Positions 33,486-40,117 of a DNA stretch of 40,117 bases are shown here, one piece after another (positions within the stretch are counted from its first letter, which is position 1; every line of letters begins with the position of its first letter). The translations under genes were made by a program, and so were the position numbers. Under the pieces are notes generated by a model. It was not told the origin of the DNA. It made no database searches and was given only the letters and a program-made list of their open reading frames with translations. The stretch is from positions 1-40,117 of the forward strand of contig NZ_JUUO01000053.1 in the NCBI RefSeq assembly GCF_001074975.1, read 5' to 3'. This DNA is from Streptococcus pseudopneumoniae. GTDB taxonomy: Bacteria; Bacillota; Bacilli; Lactobacillales; Streptococcaceae.

Positions 33486-33692
33486 TCTATTACTCCATTT
33501 TCTTATTTCTACACTTTAGGTTTTCTTTTTTTGATATCTATTCTTCAATTTTACCTATTTTTGAACTTTAGGATGTCTATCTGTCATTTCTATTGTTCAA
33601 TTTTGGCCATTTTTGCATTTTAGATAGGCAATCAGGCTATTCTATTCTTCAATTTTGCCTCTTTTGAAATAATAGAAAGTCTGATTTGACAA
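33486..33692. repeat. Four degenerate ~52-bp tandem repeats upstream of abiH
   Basis: Units begin at 33486, 33537, 33589 and 33641 (periods 51, 52 and 52). The shared pattern is TCTATTnnTCnATTTT, then a C-containing block, ATTTnTG and CTTTAG. They fill most of the 264-nt gap between abiH and hsdR. No ORF lies here. Confidence 0.7.
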
Positions 33693-33736
33693 GATAACGT
33701 TAAACACCTAGCAGATAGAAAAGGCAAATCGGTATT

Positions 33737-36700
33737 TTATCTCCCCCTTAATGGTAAGATATCCTCTGAAATCATGCGCATATAGTCCTCTTTGAGGGCT
33801 TTTTTATATTTGAGTTTTGGTAGTGCCTTGCCTCCGTGAGCTTCCTTATAGGCCAGATAGTCCTGAGATTCTGTGATGGCTTTTTCACCATTTTGCTTGT
33901 CTCGTCCGATGCGGTAGTTGTCCACTACGAACTGGAGTTCGTCCTCTCCTATCTGCCAATAATCTGCCGTTTCACGAATCTTTTTCTGGGTTGTTAGCTC
34001 AATCATCTCATCCAACTTATGGATGATAGACTGACCCTGATAGCTCTTGGCATCAGCTTGGACATTCTGCCAGAGTTTGGAGATGAGGCTGGATAACTTG
34101 GGATTGGATTTGTTCAAATCTTCGATATAGTTATCTACCAGACTCTTTTCCTTTTTACCGATGAGGTTTTCCCGATTTTCAATCAGGGCTTGGATGAGAG
34201 AGAGGATATAGTGATAGTTTATCTCGTCGGTGCGGATGGATTCAAGCTCATACTCGATATCCAGTAACACACCTTCATCTTCTTGGTCTTCTTTTCTGCG
34301 TCTGCGGAGTTCTTCGATGACATTTTGATACTGGCCGGCAAAGTTCTCGATGTCTTCTAGGCTGAGACCAATCTCTCTGAGGATGACTTTCTCATCGTAG
34401 TCAGAATAGACTTGTATGGAGGATAGGAGCTTGTCAAATTCTTGAAAAGCCTTGGCAAAGCGTTTTAATTCTGCATCTGTCGCTGTATCCAAATCAGGCA
34501 CCTGCTCTGGACTTGGAGCGATGGCTAATAGTTGATGAACCTTGTCAAGAAACTTGGCCTTCTCCTCTTGCCATTCTGGGGCTAAGACACTGGTTTCGCC
34601 ACCATTTGAATAAAGGCTCAGAGCTTCATCCACCTTTTCTTTAAAGCGGTCAGGCGTTTGGAAGGTAACGATTTGGCCGAATTTCTTGCCTTCATCAAAG
34701 AGGCGATTGGTTCGTGAAAAGGCCTGAATGATATGCTGGGGTTTCATGGGCTGACGATCCATGAAAAGGGTCGATAGACAAGGGGCATCAAAGCCCGTCA
34801 ACAAGCGGTCCACCACGATAACCAAGTCTAATTGCTCTTCACGGAAGGCAAAACGTTCTTTCTTACGGGCCAGACGGTCGTTGAGGTCACTATTGTAGGA
34901 AGCAATAGTTGCTAGGCTAAAGTGAGTACCAAACATGGTATTGTAGTCCTCTAGACTCTCCTCCATGTAGGCTTGGTTGACATAGGAGTCTGCTTCATTT
35001 TCTGTCACAGAGTAAGTAATAGCAACCTTAGGAAAGTCTGGCAAGACTTTTTTAACATTTTCCGAAATGCTTAAAGACTTCTCTCCATTTTTGACTTGCT
35101 TAATCAGGTTATAATAGGCCTGCGCACGGGCAATGCTTTTGACGGTCAAAATGGCTTCATAGGTTTTCCCCACCCCATTTTGGAAACCAAGTTTGCGTCT
35201 TGAGCGATTGAGAATGGCATCTAAAACCGCAAGCATGTGGCCTTCGTCATCATAACGCTCCTCGTCAATCTCATCTTCTGCCCAACCAGGCATGGTCGTC
35301 TGATACTCTACATTAAAGCCAAGAACCGCCTTGTCATGGATGGCTTCTTTGACGGTATATTGGTGGAGACAGTCACCGTACTGCTCTTCGGTCGTCTGAG
35401 CAAGGTCTCCTTTTTGTTCACGTTTATTTTCTGTAAAGATAGGAGTCCCTGTAAAACCATACCAGAGAGAATTTGTAAAGAAGTGCTCTAGGTGGCGCTG
35501 GCGTTCAGGAGTCACTGCGCGATGGCATTCATCGACGACAAAGGCTAGTTTGAGTTGTTTGATACGATTGTAGACCTTTTGGTGACGGCCTTCATCAAAC
35601 TGACGAATCATAGCATTGATTTTCTGGATGGTCGTCACAACGACACGGCGATCATCAGAAGCCAGATTTTTAACCAATTCCTGTGTATCATCGGTCTCGT
35701 CGATATCAATCATGTCGTTCTCTGCGTAAGACTGAAACGAACTGGTCGTCTGCTGGTCAAGGTCTGTCCTATCAATCACAAAGATTGTCTTTTCGATAGA
35801 TGGAATCTGGAGCAGATTGCGCGAAACCTTATAAGAGGTCAGGGTCTTTCCTGAACCAGTCGTATGCCAAATATAGCCTGACTGGCGCTTGCGACTGGCT
35901 TCACGGATGGCTTCAATGGCATGAACCTGATAGGGGCGCAATAAAATCAAGGCTTTCTTGTCATCATCGATGACAGAATACTGCATGACCATCTCATGAG
36001 CTCTCGGTATCGACAAGACAGACTCCGCAAAGTCAAATAATTGAGGTAGGGGTCTATTTTCACTATCCACCCACTTGGTCAAGAAGCGTTCATTTAGCTT
36101 GTTGGCTTTGGCAGCTGCGATGTAGCGAGTGTCTGTGACATTAGAGACGACAAACATCTGAAGACTTGAAAAAATGCCTCTGAACTGTCCTTCTTGGTCG
36201 TATTTCTTAATCTGACGAAAAGCATCCATATAAGGATGAGAACGGCTTTTCAGTTCGATTTGAATCATGGGCAGACCATTGATTAACAAAGTCACATCCC
36301 CACGGCGCTGGCGAATCCCTTCTCCGCCTGTGATGACTTGGTTTACAACCTCATAGCTGGATTTGCCACCAGCGACATTATTTCTCCACAAGACTTCCAA
36401 GCGAATGGTGCCTAGACTGGCATCTTCACGTTGAACCTGTACCTTGGCAATACCATTTTCCCCTGCTATCCACTTAGCTGCTTCATAAAAGTTGACGAAA
36501 TTGAGCTGGTTTTTGATTTGATTTTTCTCTGAATTTGTAAGGGGATGGTCTTGCAAAATGCGGACATTATTAGCTTCCAACTTGGCAAAAAAGTTTCCCC
36601 ATAGGAGGTCTTCTGTATTTAACTCAGGTCGATACACCCATTGACTTTCGCCCTTTGTCAGCTGGTTAATCAAATCCCGCTCGATAACCAATTCCTGTTT

Positions 36701-37105
36701 GGTTTTGGCTTTGCCTGCTATAGGAACAGCAGTCTCGTCTTTAGGAGAGAGTCTCTGGCTGATATGGAAATCCTGCAAGGCTGCTTGATTAAGATGTTGC
36801 AATTTTTCAAGAAGAGCTTGCTCCGTCCCTTTTATAGCTTGATAGGCTGCCGTCAGGTCTTTATCTGCATCTAGGTAGTGATGCGGGTTCTTCTTTATTT
36901 GGATATAACCCTGCACCAAATCTTCTAAACGTCTCAGCTGAATAGCAAGCTGGTTCTGGAGTTCCTGAGAATTGCTTCCAGATGCTTCTTTCTGGTGGAT
37001 AGCTTCTAGGTATTCTACGATGGCAGTATAACTAGCCTGCAACTCAGGTGCTGAAACGATAAGCTCTTGTTCTAATTCTTTTGATAAGGTGTAAACCATG
37101 TTCAT
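33737..37105 (-). CDS. hsdR: Type I restriction enzyme R subunit with an XpaC-like N-terminal extension
   Basis: 1122 residues. Motor and nuclease subunit that translocates DNA and cuts it. The nuclease domain has D270 and E284-x-K286 in IQIELK. SF2 helicase motifs: GSGKT (417-421), DECH (525-528), TGTP in the next motif and a C-terminal HsdR helical region. Residues ~1-124 precede the usual HsdR start and align with the C-terminal 108 residues of XpaC encoded 1.6 kb upstream (GYIQIKKNP versus GYLKIKANP; DFHIS versus DFDIS). The first ATG is inside an inverted repeat; ATG 37099 is an equally good start with GGGG 7 nt upstream. Confidence 0.95.
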   Translation of the reverse strand: MNMVYTLSKELEQELIVSAPELQASYTAIVEYLEAIHQKEASGSNSQELQNQLAIQLRRLEDLVQGYIQIKKNPHHYLDADKDLTAAYQAIKGTEQALLEKLQHLNQAALQDFHISQRLSPKDETAVPIAGKAKTKQELVIERDLINQLTKGESQWVYRPELNTEDLLWGNFFAKLEANNVRILQDHPLTNSEKNQIKNQLNFVNFYEAAKWIAGENGIAKVQVQREDASLGTIRLEVLWRNNVAGGKSSYEVVNQVITGGEGIRQRRGDVTLLINGLPMIQIELKSRSHPYMDAFRQIKKYDQEGQFRGIFSSLQMFVVSNVTDTRYIAAAKANKLNERFLTKWVDSENRPLPQLFDFAESVLSIPRAHEMVMQYSVIDDDKKALILLRPYQVHAIEAIREASRKRQSGYIWHTTGSGKTLTSYKVSRNLLQIPSIEKTIFVIDRTDLDQQTTSSFQSYAENDMIDIDETDDTQELVKNLASDDRRVVVTTIQKINAMIRQFDEGRHQKVYNRIKQLKLAFVVDECHRAVTPERQRHLEHFFTNSLWYGFTGTPIFTENKREQKGDLAQTTEEQYGDCLHQYTVKEAIHDKAVLGFNVEYQTTMPGWAEDEIDEERYDDEGHMLAVLDAILNRSRRKLGFQNGVGKTYEAILTVKSIARAQAYYNLIKQVKNGEKSLSISENVKKVLPDFPKVAITYSVTENEADSYVNQAYMEESLEDYNTMFGTHFSLATIASYNSDLNDRLARKKERFAFREEQLDLVIVVDRLLTGFDAPCLSTLFMDRQPMKPQHIIQAFSRTNRLFDEGKKFGQIVTFQTPDRFKEKVDEALSLYSNGGETSVLAPEWQEEKAKFLDKVHQLLAIAPSPEQVPDLDTATDAELKRFAKAFQEFDKLLSSIQVYSDYDEKVILREIGLSLEDIENFAGQYQNVIEELRRRRKEDQEDEGVLLDIEYELESIRTDEINYHYILSLIQALIENRENLIGKKEKSLVDNYIEDLNKSNPKLSSLISKLWQNVQADAKSYQGQSIIHKLDEMIELTTQKKIRETADYWQIGEDELQFVVDNYRIGRDKQNGEKAITESQDYLAYKEAHGGKALPKLKYKKALKEDYMRMISEDILPLRGR

Positions 37106-37169
37106 ACCCCATTTCTAAAACGCAAAAAGCCTACCAAAAACATTGGTAGGTTTTGAAAATGGGTATGAA
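37101..37169 (-). promoter_or_regulatory. Nested hairpins covering the hsdR start codon
   Basis: Outer arms 37101-37114 (TTCATACCCCATTT) and 37157-37169 pair with one bulged base and include the hsdR SD-like GGGG and ATG. An inner stem, CCTACCAA (37130-37137) with TTGGTAGG (37143-37150), is followed on the minus strand by CTTTTTG. The structure could block translation or attenuate transcription of hsdR. Confidence 0.55.
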
Positions 37170-37292
37170 AACGCGAGTTTATATATATATGCAAGTTAAT
37201 TATTTGCTTAAATCTGAAAACCATAGGGACTCTTCCTTTTCATTCATCCAAGGCGTTGCGACATCGAAAAAACAGCGCCTTTACTTCCTCCT

Positions 37293-37321
37293 ATTGTATC
37301 ATAAAAGACTAGTAGTGAAAA
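37293..37321 (-). promoter_or_regulatory. Promoter upstream of hsdR
   Basis: Minus-strand TTTTCA (37316-37321), a 17-nt spacer ending in TGA, and TACAAT (37293-37298). This gives a leader of about 180 nt that ends in the nested hairpins. The gap 37170-37292 shows no gene with an SD. Confidence 0.55.
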
Positions 37322-37384
37322 GGTTTTCTAGGGTATTCTATCTAAATCTAGCAATCATTCCATGACCTTCAAACTTCTACTAAA

Positions 37385-37421
37385 ACAAGCAAAATCCCCT
37401 GCAAGCTATACTTACAAGGGA
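37385..37421 (-). terminator. Terminator of the xpaC-telA operon
   Basis: An 11-bp stem: minus-strand TCCCTTGTAAG with CTTGCAGGGGA, including G-T pairs. TTTTG and further T-rich sequence follow. Confidence 0.8.
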
Positions 37422-37429
37422 CTTGTGTG

Positions 37430-38677
37430 TTATTCTTGAACTTCTTTTTGGGCGGCCTTGCCTTGGTCTAGAAGAGCTTGGACGATTTTCTCATCACGTA
37501 GTTTGACAGAATCGTTGATCATTTCTGCAGACTTGACGATGGTTGTTTCTAGTTGGGCACGTTTCTGGCGTCCCAATTCAATGGCAGCGACAATACCCTG
37601 GTTTTGTGCGACCAGACTTTCAGCCAGTTTGGTAACAGACTCAACAGCAACTGTTGGGCTTTGGGCAATTCGTTCCATCTGCGGAATCACTTCCTTGCTG
37701 GTTTCAGCCAGCATCTGAAGGGCAGCATTATTGGCATTGACAATGGCATCTGCCACGACACCTGATTTCATGGATTGTTGCAAAATACCAAGTTGGGCAA
37801 TAGAAAGCTTCATTGTCGGAATCGTATTGCGACGAAGCATGCCCAATTTTTGGCGCATATCAGATGATACCTTCACAAGATTGCGCATCTGAGGTGTTGT
37901 GGCCCAGGCAACGTAGAGACGGCTGACATACTCGGTATGTTGTTGTTCGAGGGTATTGACCACTTCAGCCATGCGGGCCAATTCTTGGGACTTGGTCTGG
38001 TATTCCACCGTACTTGTATCGAGTTGGTCAGCTTGAGCTTTCAGTTCTACAGCGCGATTGCCAGCTTCTGTTTGGCTGGCTTCGATAAAGGAAATCACTC
38101 CCACTAGATTTTCAATGGATTTGGTATTGTCCTCAATCAACATCTCAGCAGATACGATATTTCGAGCTAGCACGTCTTCTTGCTTGACCACTGCAGCTGC
38201 CATGCCATCCAGCTTTTGCTCCACTGTTTTTGAGTCAAAGTAAAATTCCTGTTGGGTATTCTTGCTCTTGTTAAACAAGCGTTGCAAAAAGTTTGGCTTT
38301 TCTTCCAACTCAGCGATTTCAGCATTCTTGTATTTGACTACAAAGCCTTGCAACTCACGATTGGTATTTTTGAGAAGATCATCCACTTGGGGAATTTGTA
38401 GTTTCTTTTGTTCTGACAAGATACGATTGACCGTATTGTTCACACCTTCGACAGCAGATTGTCCAAAATCCAAAAGTGCATTTTGATTGGTGACAAACTG
38501 GTCTACTAATTGGGGCACGTGCGCTTTGATTCCTTCTTGCTGCTCAGGGCTCAACTTTTCAAGGAAGGTCAAGGTCTTGTCTGAGCCAGTATTGGTCTCG
38601 ATGATTTGGGTTGTTTTATCCACCTTAGCTACCGTATTGTTGGCAATCTGGTCAATATCAAAATTAAATTCTGTCAT
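37430..38677 (-). CDS. TelA-family toxic anion resistance protein
   Basis: 415-residue soluble, highly helical protein of the TelA/KlaA family (tellurite and other toxic-anion resistance, or envelope stress). Typical segments are the LEKLSPEQQEGIKAHVPQLV region (~39-58), the LQRLFNKSKN stretch (~130-139) and the MRNLVKVSSDMRQKLGMLRR region (~257-276), followed by long coiled-coil-like helices. It starts 21 nt after the xpaC stop codon with an AAGGAG-type SD. The pair xpaC-telA is conserved in Firmicutes; the real function is unknown. Confidence 0.92.
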   Translation of the reverse strand: MTEFNFDIDQIANNTVAKVDKTTQIIETNTGSDKTLTFLEKLSPEQQEGIKAHVPQLVDQFVTNQNALLDFGQSAVEGVNNTVNRILSEQKKLQIPQVDDLLKNTNRELQGFVVKYKNAEIAELEEKPNFLQRLFNKSKNTQQEFYFDSKTVEQKLDGMAAAVVKQEDVLARNIVSAEMLIEDNTKSIENLVGVISFIEASQTEAGNRAVELKAQADQLDTSTVEYQTKSQELARMAEVVNTLEQQHTEYVSRLYVAWATTPQMRNLVKVSSDMRQKLGMLRRNTIPTMKLSIAQLGILQQSMKSGVVADAIVNANNAALQMLAETSKEVIPQMERIAQSPTVAVESVTKLAESLVAQNQGIVAAIELGRQKRAQLETTIVKSAEMINDSVKLRDEKIVQALLDQGKAAQKEVQE

Positions 38678-38698
38678 GGTTACTCCTTTATTTCTAAC

Positions 38699-39505
38699 CT
38701 ATTCTTTACGATCTTTTTCTAGGATACGCAGACTGATATCAAAATCACGCATATCTGTTTCATTGAGTTCTCTCAAGACCTGGTCCAGCTCAAGGTCAAA
38801 TTGTTCGATGGCTGCTTTAGCTTGTTGCAAGCGTTCTTCTGCTCGATTATAGTTTTTAGGATTGGCTTTAATCTTTAAATAGCCTTCTAAAATCGTTTGG
38901 AATTTCTCCATCTTCAAACTATGAATGGCCGTCAATTCTTCCTTATCACCCTCAGCAGAGGTAGCAATCTTGTCTAAAATGGCCTGATGATCAATGGCAA
39001 TATTGGCCAAGGTCTGGGACAATTCTGGAGCTAGTTCCTCTGGCTCCGCATTTTCAAAATCTACCTGACTTTCTCTATCCAAACGTTCTAGCTGAACATC
39101 GATAGTTGCCCTTACTGTACGGACCTTTTTGTCAATACGGTTGTAGACATCAGCGTCGATATAGGACTTGAGACGATCCGCCTCCTGATGGATTTCCCGC
39201 AGTTCGATTAATACTTGATTGGCCAGACTCTTATAGAACTCTGAGCCTTTCTCTACCAAGACTCCCTCTAACTGCTGAATATCTTTGTCCGCCTGACGAA
39301 TCCGAGCTTTTAAAAGCTCAATCCGATCGTCGAGCGAACGATCCTGCAAAAGAGGATAGCGCCAACGTTTATAAAGGCGATAACCACCATAGCCTAGCAG
39401 GACACAAGCCGCAAGTGGAAGAGCATATTGAACCAAAAGGCCCAGTAAGAACAAGAAGCCCCAAAAATAGAGACAGCCTTTCCAAAAACCATTACCCGAT
39501 TTCAT
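38699..39505 (-). CDS. XpaC-like membrane protein
   Basis: 5-bromo-4-chloroindolyl phosphate hydrolysis (XpaC) family; 268 residues from ATG 39505. I prefer this start over ATG 39511 because AAGGA lies 6 nt upstream of it and would abut the other. An N-terminal membrane hairpin (~12-45) precedes a long cytosolic helical region. The C-terminal ~108 residues are repeated at the N-terminus of HsdR. First gene of the xpaC-telA operon. Despite the family name no phosphatase motif is visible; the biochemical role is unknown. Confidence 0.85.
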   Translation of the reverse strand: MKSGNGFWKGCLYFWGFLFLLGLLVQYALPLAACVLLGYGGYRLYKRWRYPLLQDRSLDDRIELLKARIRQADKDIQQLEGVLVEKGSEFYKSLANQVLIELREIHQEADRLKSYIDADVYNRIDKKVRTVRATIDVQLERLDRESQVDFENAEPEELAPELSQTLANIAIDHQAILDKIATSAEGDKEELTAIHSLKMEKFQTILEGYLKIKANPKNYNRAEERLQQAKAAIEQFDLELDQVLRELNETDMRDFDISLRILEKDRKE

Positions 39506-39687
39506 AAACATTCCTTATTTTCAATTTATAAGTCTATTTTAGCACAAAAGACAAAAATGAGGGCGGAAATCCCCTAGAAAAGAGTTGATTTCTTTACTGT
39601 AGAATGGAGGCTAGAAGCGCGTGTTCTAATTTCAGTTGAGCGGACTCAAACCACAAACACACTCTGAGGAAATATCAAAACAAAAGC

Positions 39688-39716
39688 TTGAAAAATCGGA
39701 GGGGGTGTGTTAGAAT
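39688..39716 (+). promoter_or_regulatory. Promoter of the antisense antitoxin RNA
   Basis: TTGAAA (39688-39693), a 17-nt spacer and TAGAAT (39711-39716). Transcription should start near 39723 toward the toxin gene. The upstream stretch 39541-39687 shows nothing else. Confidence 0.65.
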
Positions 39717-39722
39717 GAATTT

Positions 39723-39788
39723 ATAGTGATGATAATTGTCTAACAAGGCAACAAAAAGCCCCAACGTTCCCGCGTTGAGGTTTTTTTG
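39723..39788 (+). ncRNA. Predicted antitoxin RNA (RNA II of an Fst/par-type module)
   Basis: About 66 nt between a good promoter and a terminator, convergent with the toxin gene. Bases 39726-39752 are nearly identical to 39884-39910, the plus-strand sequence over the toxin SD and first codons. The RNA can therefore pair with the toxin start in trans and block translation, as in the pAD1 par system. Confidence 0.65.
39757..39788. terminator. Shared bidirectional terminator of the toxin-antitoxin module
   Basis: CCCCAACG and CGTTGAGG arms with TTTTTTT on the plus strand and TTTTT on the minus strand. In par-type loci toxin and antitoxin RNAs converge on one terminator like this. Confidence 0.8.
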
Positions 39789-39807
39789 GCTTATTGCCCC
39801 TTAAAGG

Positions 39808-39903
39808 TTATTTCTTGCGTGAGTTAAGCCATTTCTCAAACAAGGTTGTCAAAATATTGACTACTAAGGGTGCTAGAAAAATTGTGATGATAATTTCTAA
39901 CAT
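39808..39903 (-). CDS. Fst-family type I toxin peptide (31 aa)
   Basis: MLEIIITIFLAPLVVNI begins a single membrane-spanning helix, followed by LFEKWLNSRKK. The A-P-x-V-V core and the F-x-x-W-L-x-x-R tail are the hallmark of Fst/Ldr-type toxins, which damage the membrane from inside. GGGAGG lies 8 nt before the ATG. It has its own promoter, a convergent antisense RNA and a shared terminator, so the cassette appears complete. Such chromosomal modules are known in streptococci; the role here is unknown. Confidence 0.8.
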   Translation of the reverse strand: MLEIIITIFLAPLVVNILTTLFEKWLNSRKK

Positions 39904-39942
39904 CGGCAACACCTCCCTTCCTTAAAGTGAGGAGGCTAAAAT

Positions 39943-39971
39943 ATTATATCATACCAGATTTATATCATCAA
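39943..39971 (-). promoter_or_regulatory. Promoter of the Fst toxin mRNA
   Basis: Minus-strand TTGATG (39966-39971), a 17-nt spacer ending TGA, and TATAAT (39943-39948): a strong extended -10 promoter. The toxin mRNA would be about 180 nt. Confidence 0.7.
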
Positions 39972-40066
39972 CATCGCGTCATTATTGGCATAGATAGACT
40001 CAGATACACCAATAACCTTACTAGCAAATCTCTAAACAAACCCAGAAATCAACATTTTAAGACAAA

Positions 40067-40095
40067 GCAAAAAGCCCACTGTTGTAGGCTTTCTG
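40067..40095 (-). terminator. Terminator of a gene beyond the right edge
   Basis: AAAGCC (40071-40076) and GGCTTT (40087-40092) arms, with TTTTTGC following on the minus strand. It probably ends a minus-strand gene lying outside the window. The stretch 39972-40066 holds nothing recognisable. Confidence 0.6.
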
Positions 40096-40117
40096 TAAGA
40101 TATTTCTTAAAATTAAA

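Noticed and set aside
33486..33692. CRISPR array
   Set aside because: The 52-bp units are degenerate, contiguous and lack unique spacers between conserved repeats; no cas genes are present.
37106..37292. Known riboswitch in the hsdR leader
   Set aside because: Hairpins are present but no known aptamer consensus could be recognised; it is kept as an unassigned structure.
1..40117. tRNA or rRNA genes
   Set aside because: No cloverleaf-type or rRNA sequences were recognised on either strand.

Overview
The window looks like a chromosomal segment of a mitis-group Streptococcus (S. mitis / S. oralis / S. pneumoniae relatives). Grounds: low G+C; strong SD sequences; extended -10 promoters; a pneumococcal-type RUP repeat at the left edge; the order hisS, MFS, rgg, DUF59, VOC, ilvD, split transketolase plus ascorbate-type PTS, SPFH, rpmF, rpmG, which I recall from pneumococcus; and cysteine-free L32 and L33 of pneumococcal type.

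Layout. (1) 1-14005, core genome: hisS, an MFS exporter, an Rgg-like regulator, a DUF59 protein, a VOC protein, ilvD, a five-gene carbohydrate operon (PRD regulator carrying EIIA, EIIB, EIIC, and transketolase in two halves), an SPFH membrane protein with a ribbon-helix-helix partner, and rpmF-rpmG. (2) About 14.0-22.54 kb: an integrative mobilizable element (IME) in the 3' end of rpmG. It encodes a tyrosine integrase, a likely excisionase, a MobT/Rep_trans relaxase, an FtsK/TcpA-like coupling ATPase and small accessory proteins, and has a probable oriT. The rpmG end (F-T-E-V-K-stop) recurs at 22525-22542 with two synonymous changes, which gives attL and attR. An unfamiliar 460-residue membrane protein sits between exact 19-nt repeats at the left end. 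(3) About 22.6-29.2 kb: a very AT-rich block with no integrase, holding six genes. Four form a minus-strand operon: a possible PD-(D/E)xK protein, a cytosolic Ser/Thr kinase with an Abi-like N-terminal domain, a HEPN/DUF5677-like helical protein and a DRGH non-specific nuclease. Flanking plus-strand genes encode an unknown 413-aa protein and a zinc-ligand protein. Related 35-bp direct repeats bracket the block. It is the best candidate for an undescribed, probably anti-phage, system. (4) 29.3-37.1 kb: a type I restriction-modification locus (hsdR, abiH, hsdS, hsdM, all minus strand). hsdS has a frameshift, and an AbiH abortive-infection gene lies inside the locus. (5) 37.4-39.5 kb: an xpaC-telA operon. 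(6) 39.69-39.97 kb: a compact Fst/par-type type I toxin-antitoxin cassette.

The most unexpected protein-level observation is that the first ~124 residues of HsdR align almost without gaps with the C-terminal ~108 residues of the neighbouring XpaC protein. Regions 2-4 together read as a defence and mobility island built up next to rpmG. All functional claims come from motif reading; no database search or structure prediction was run.
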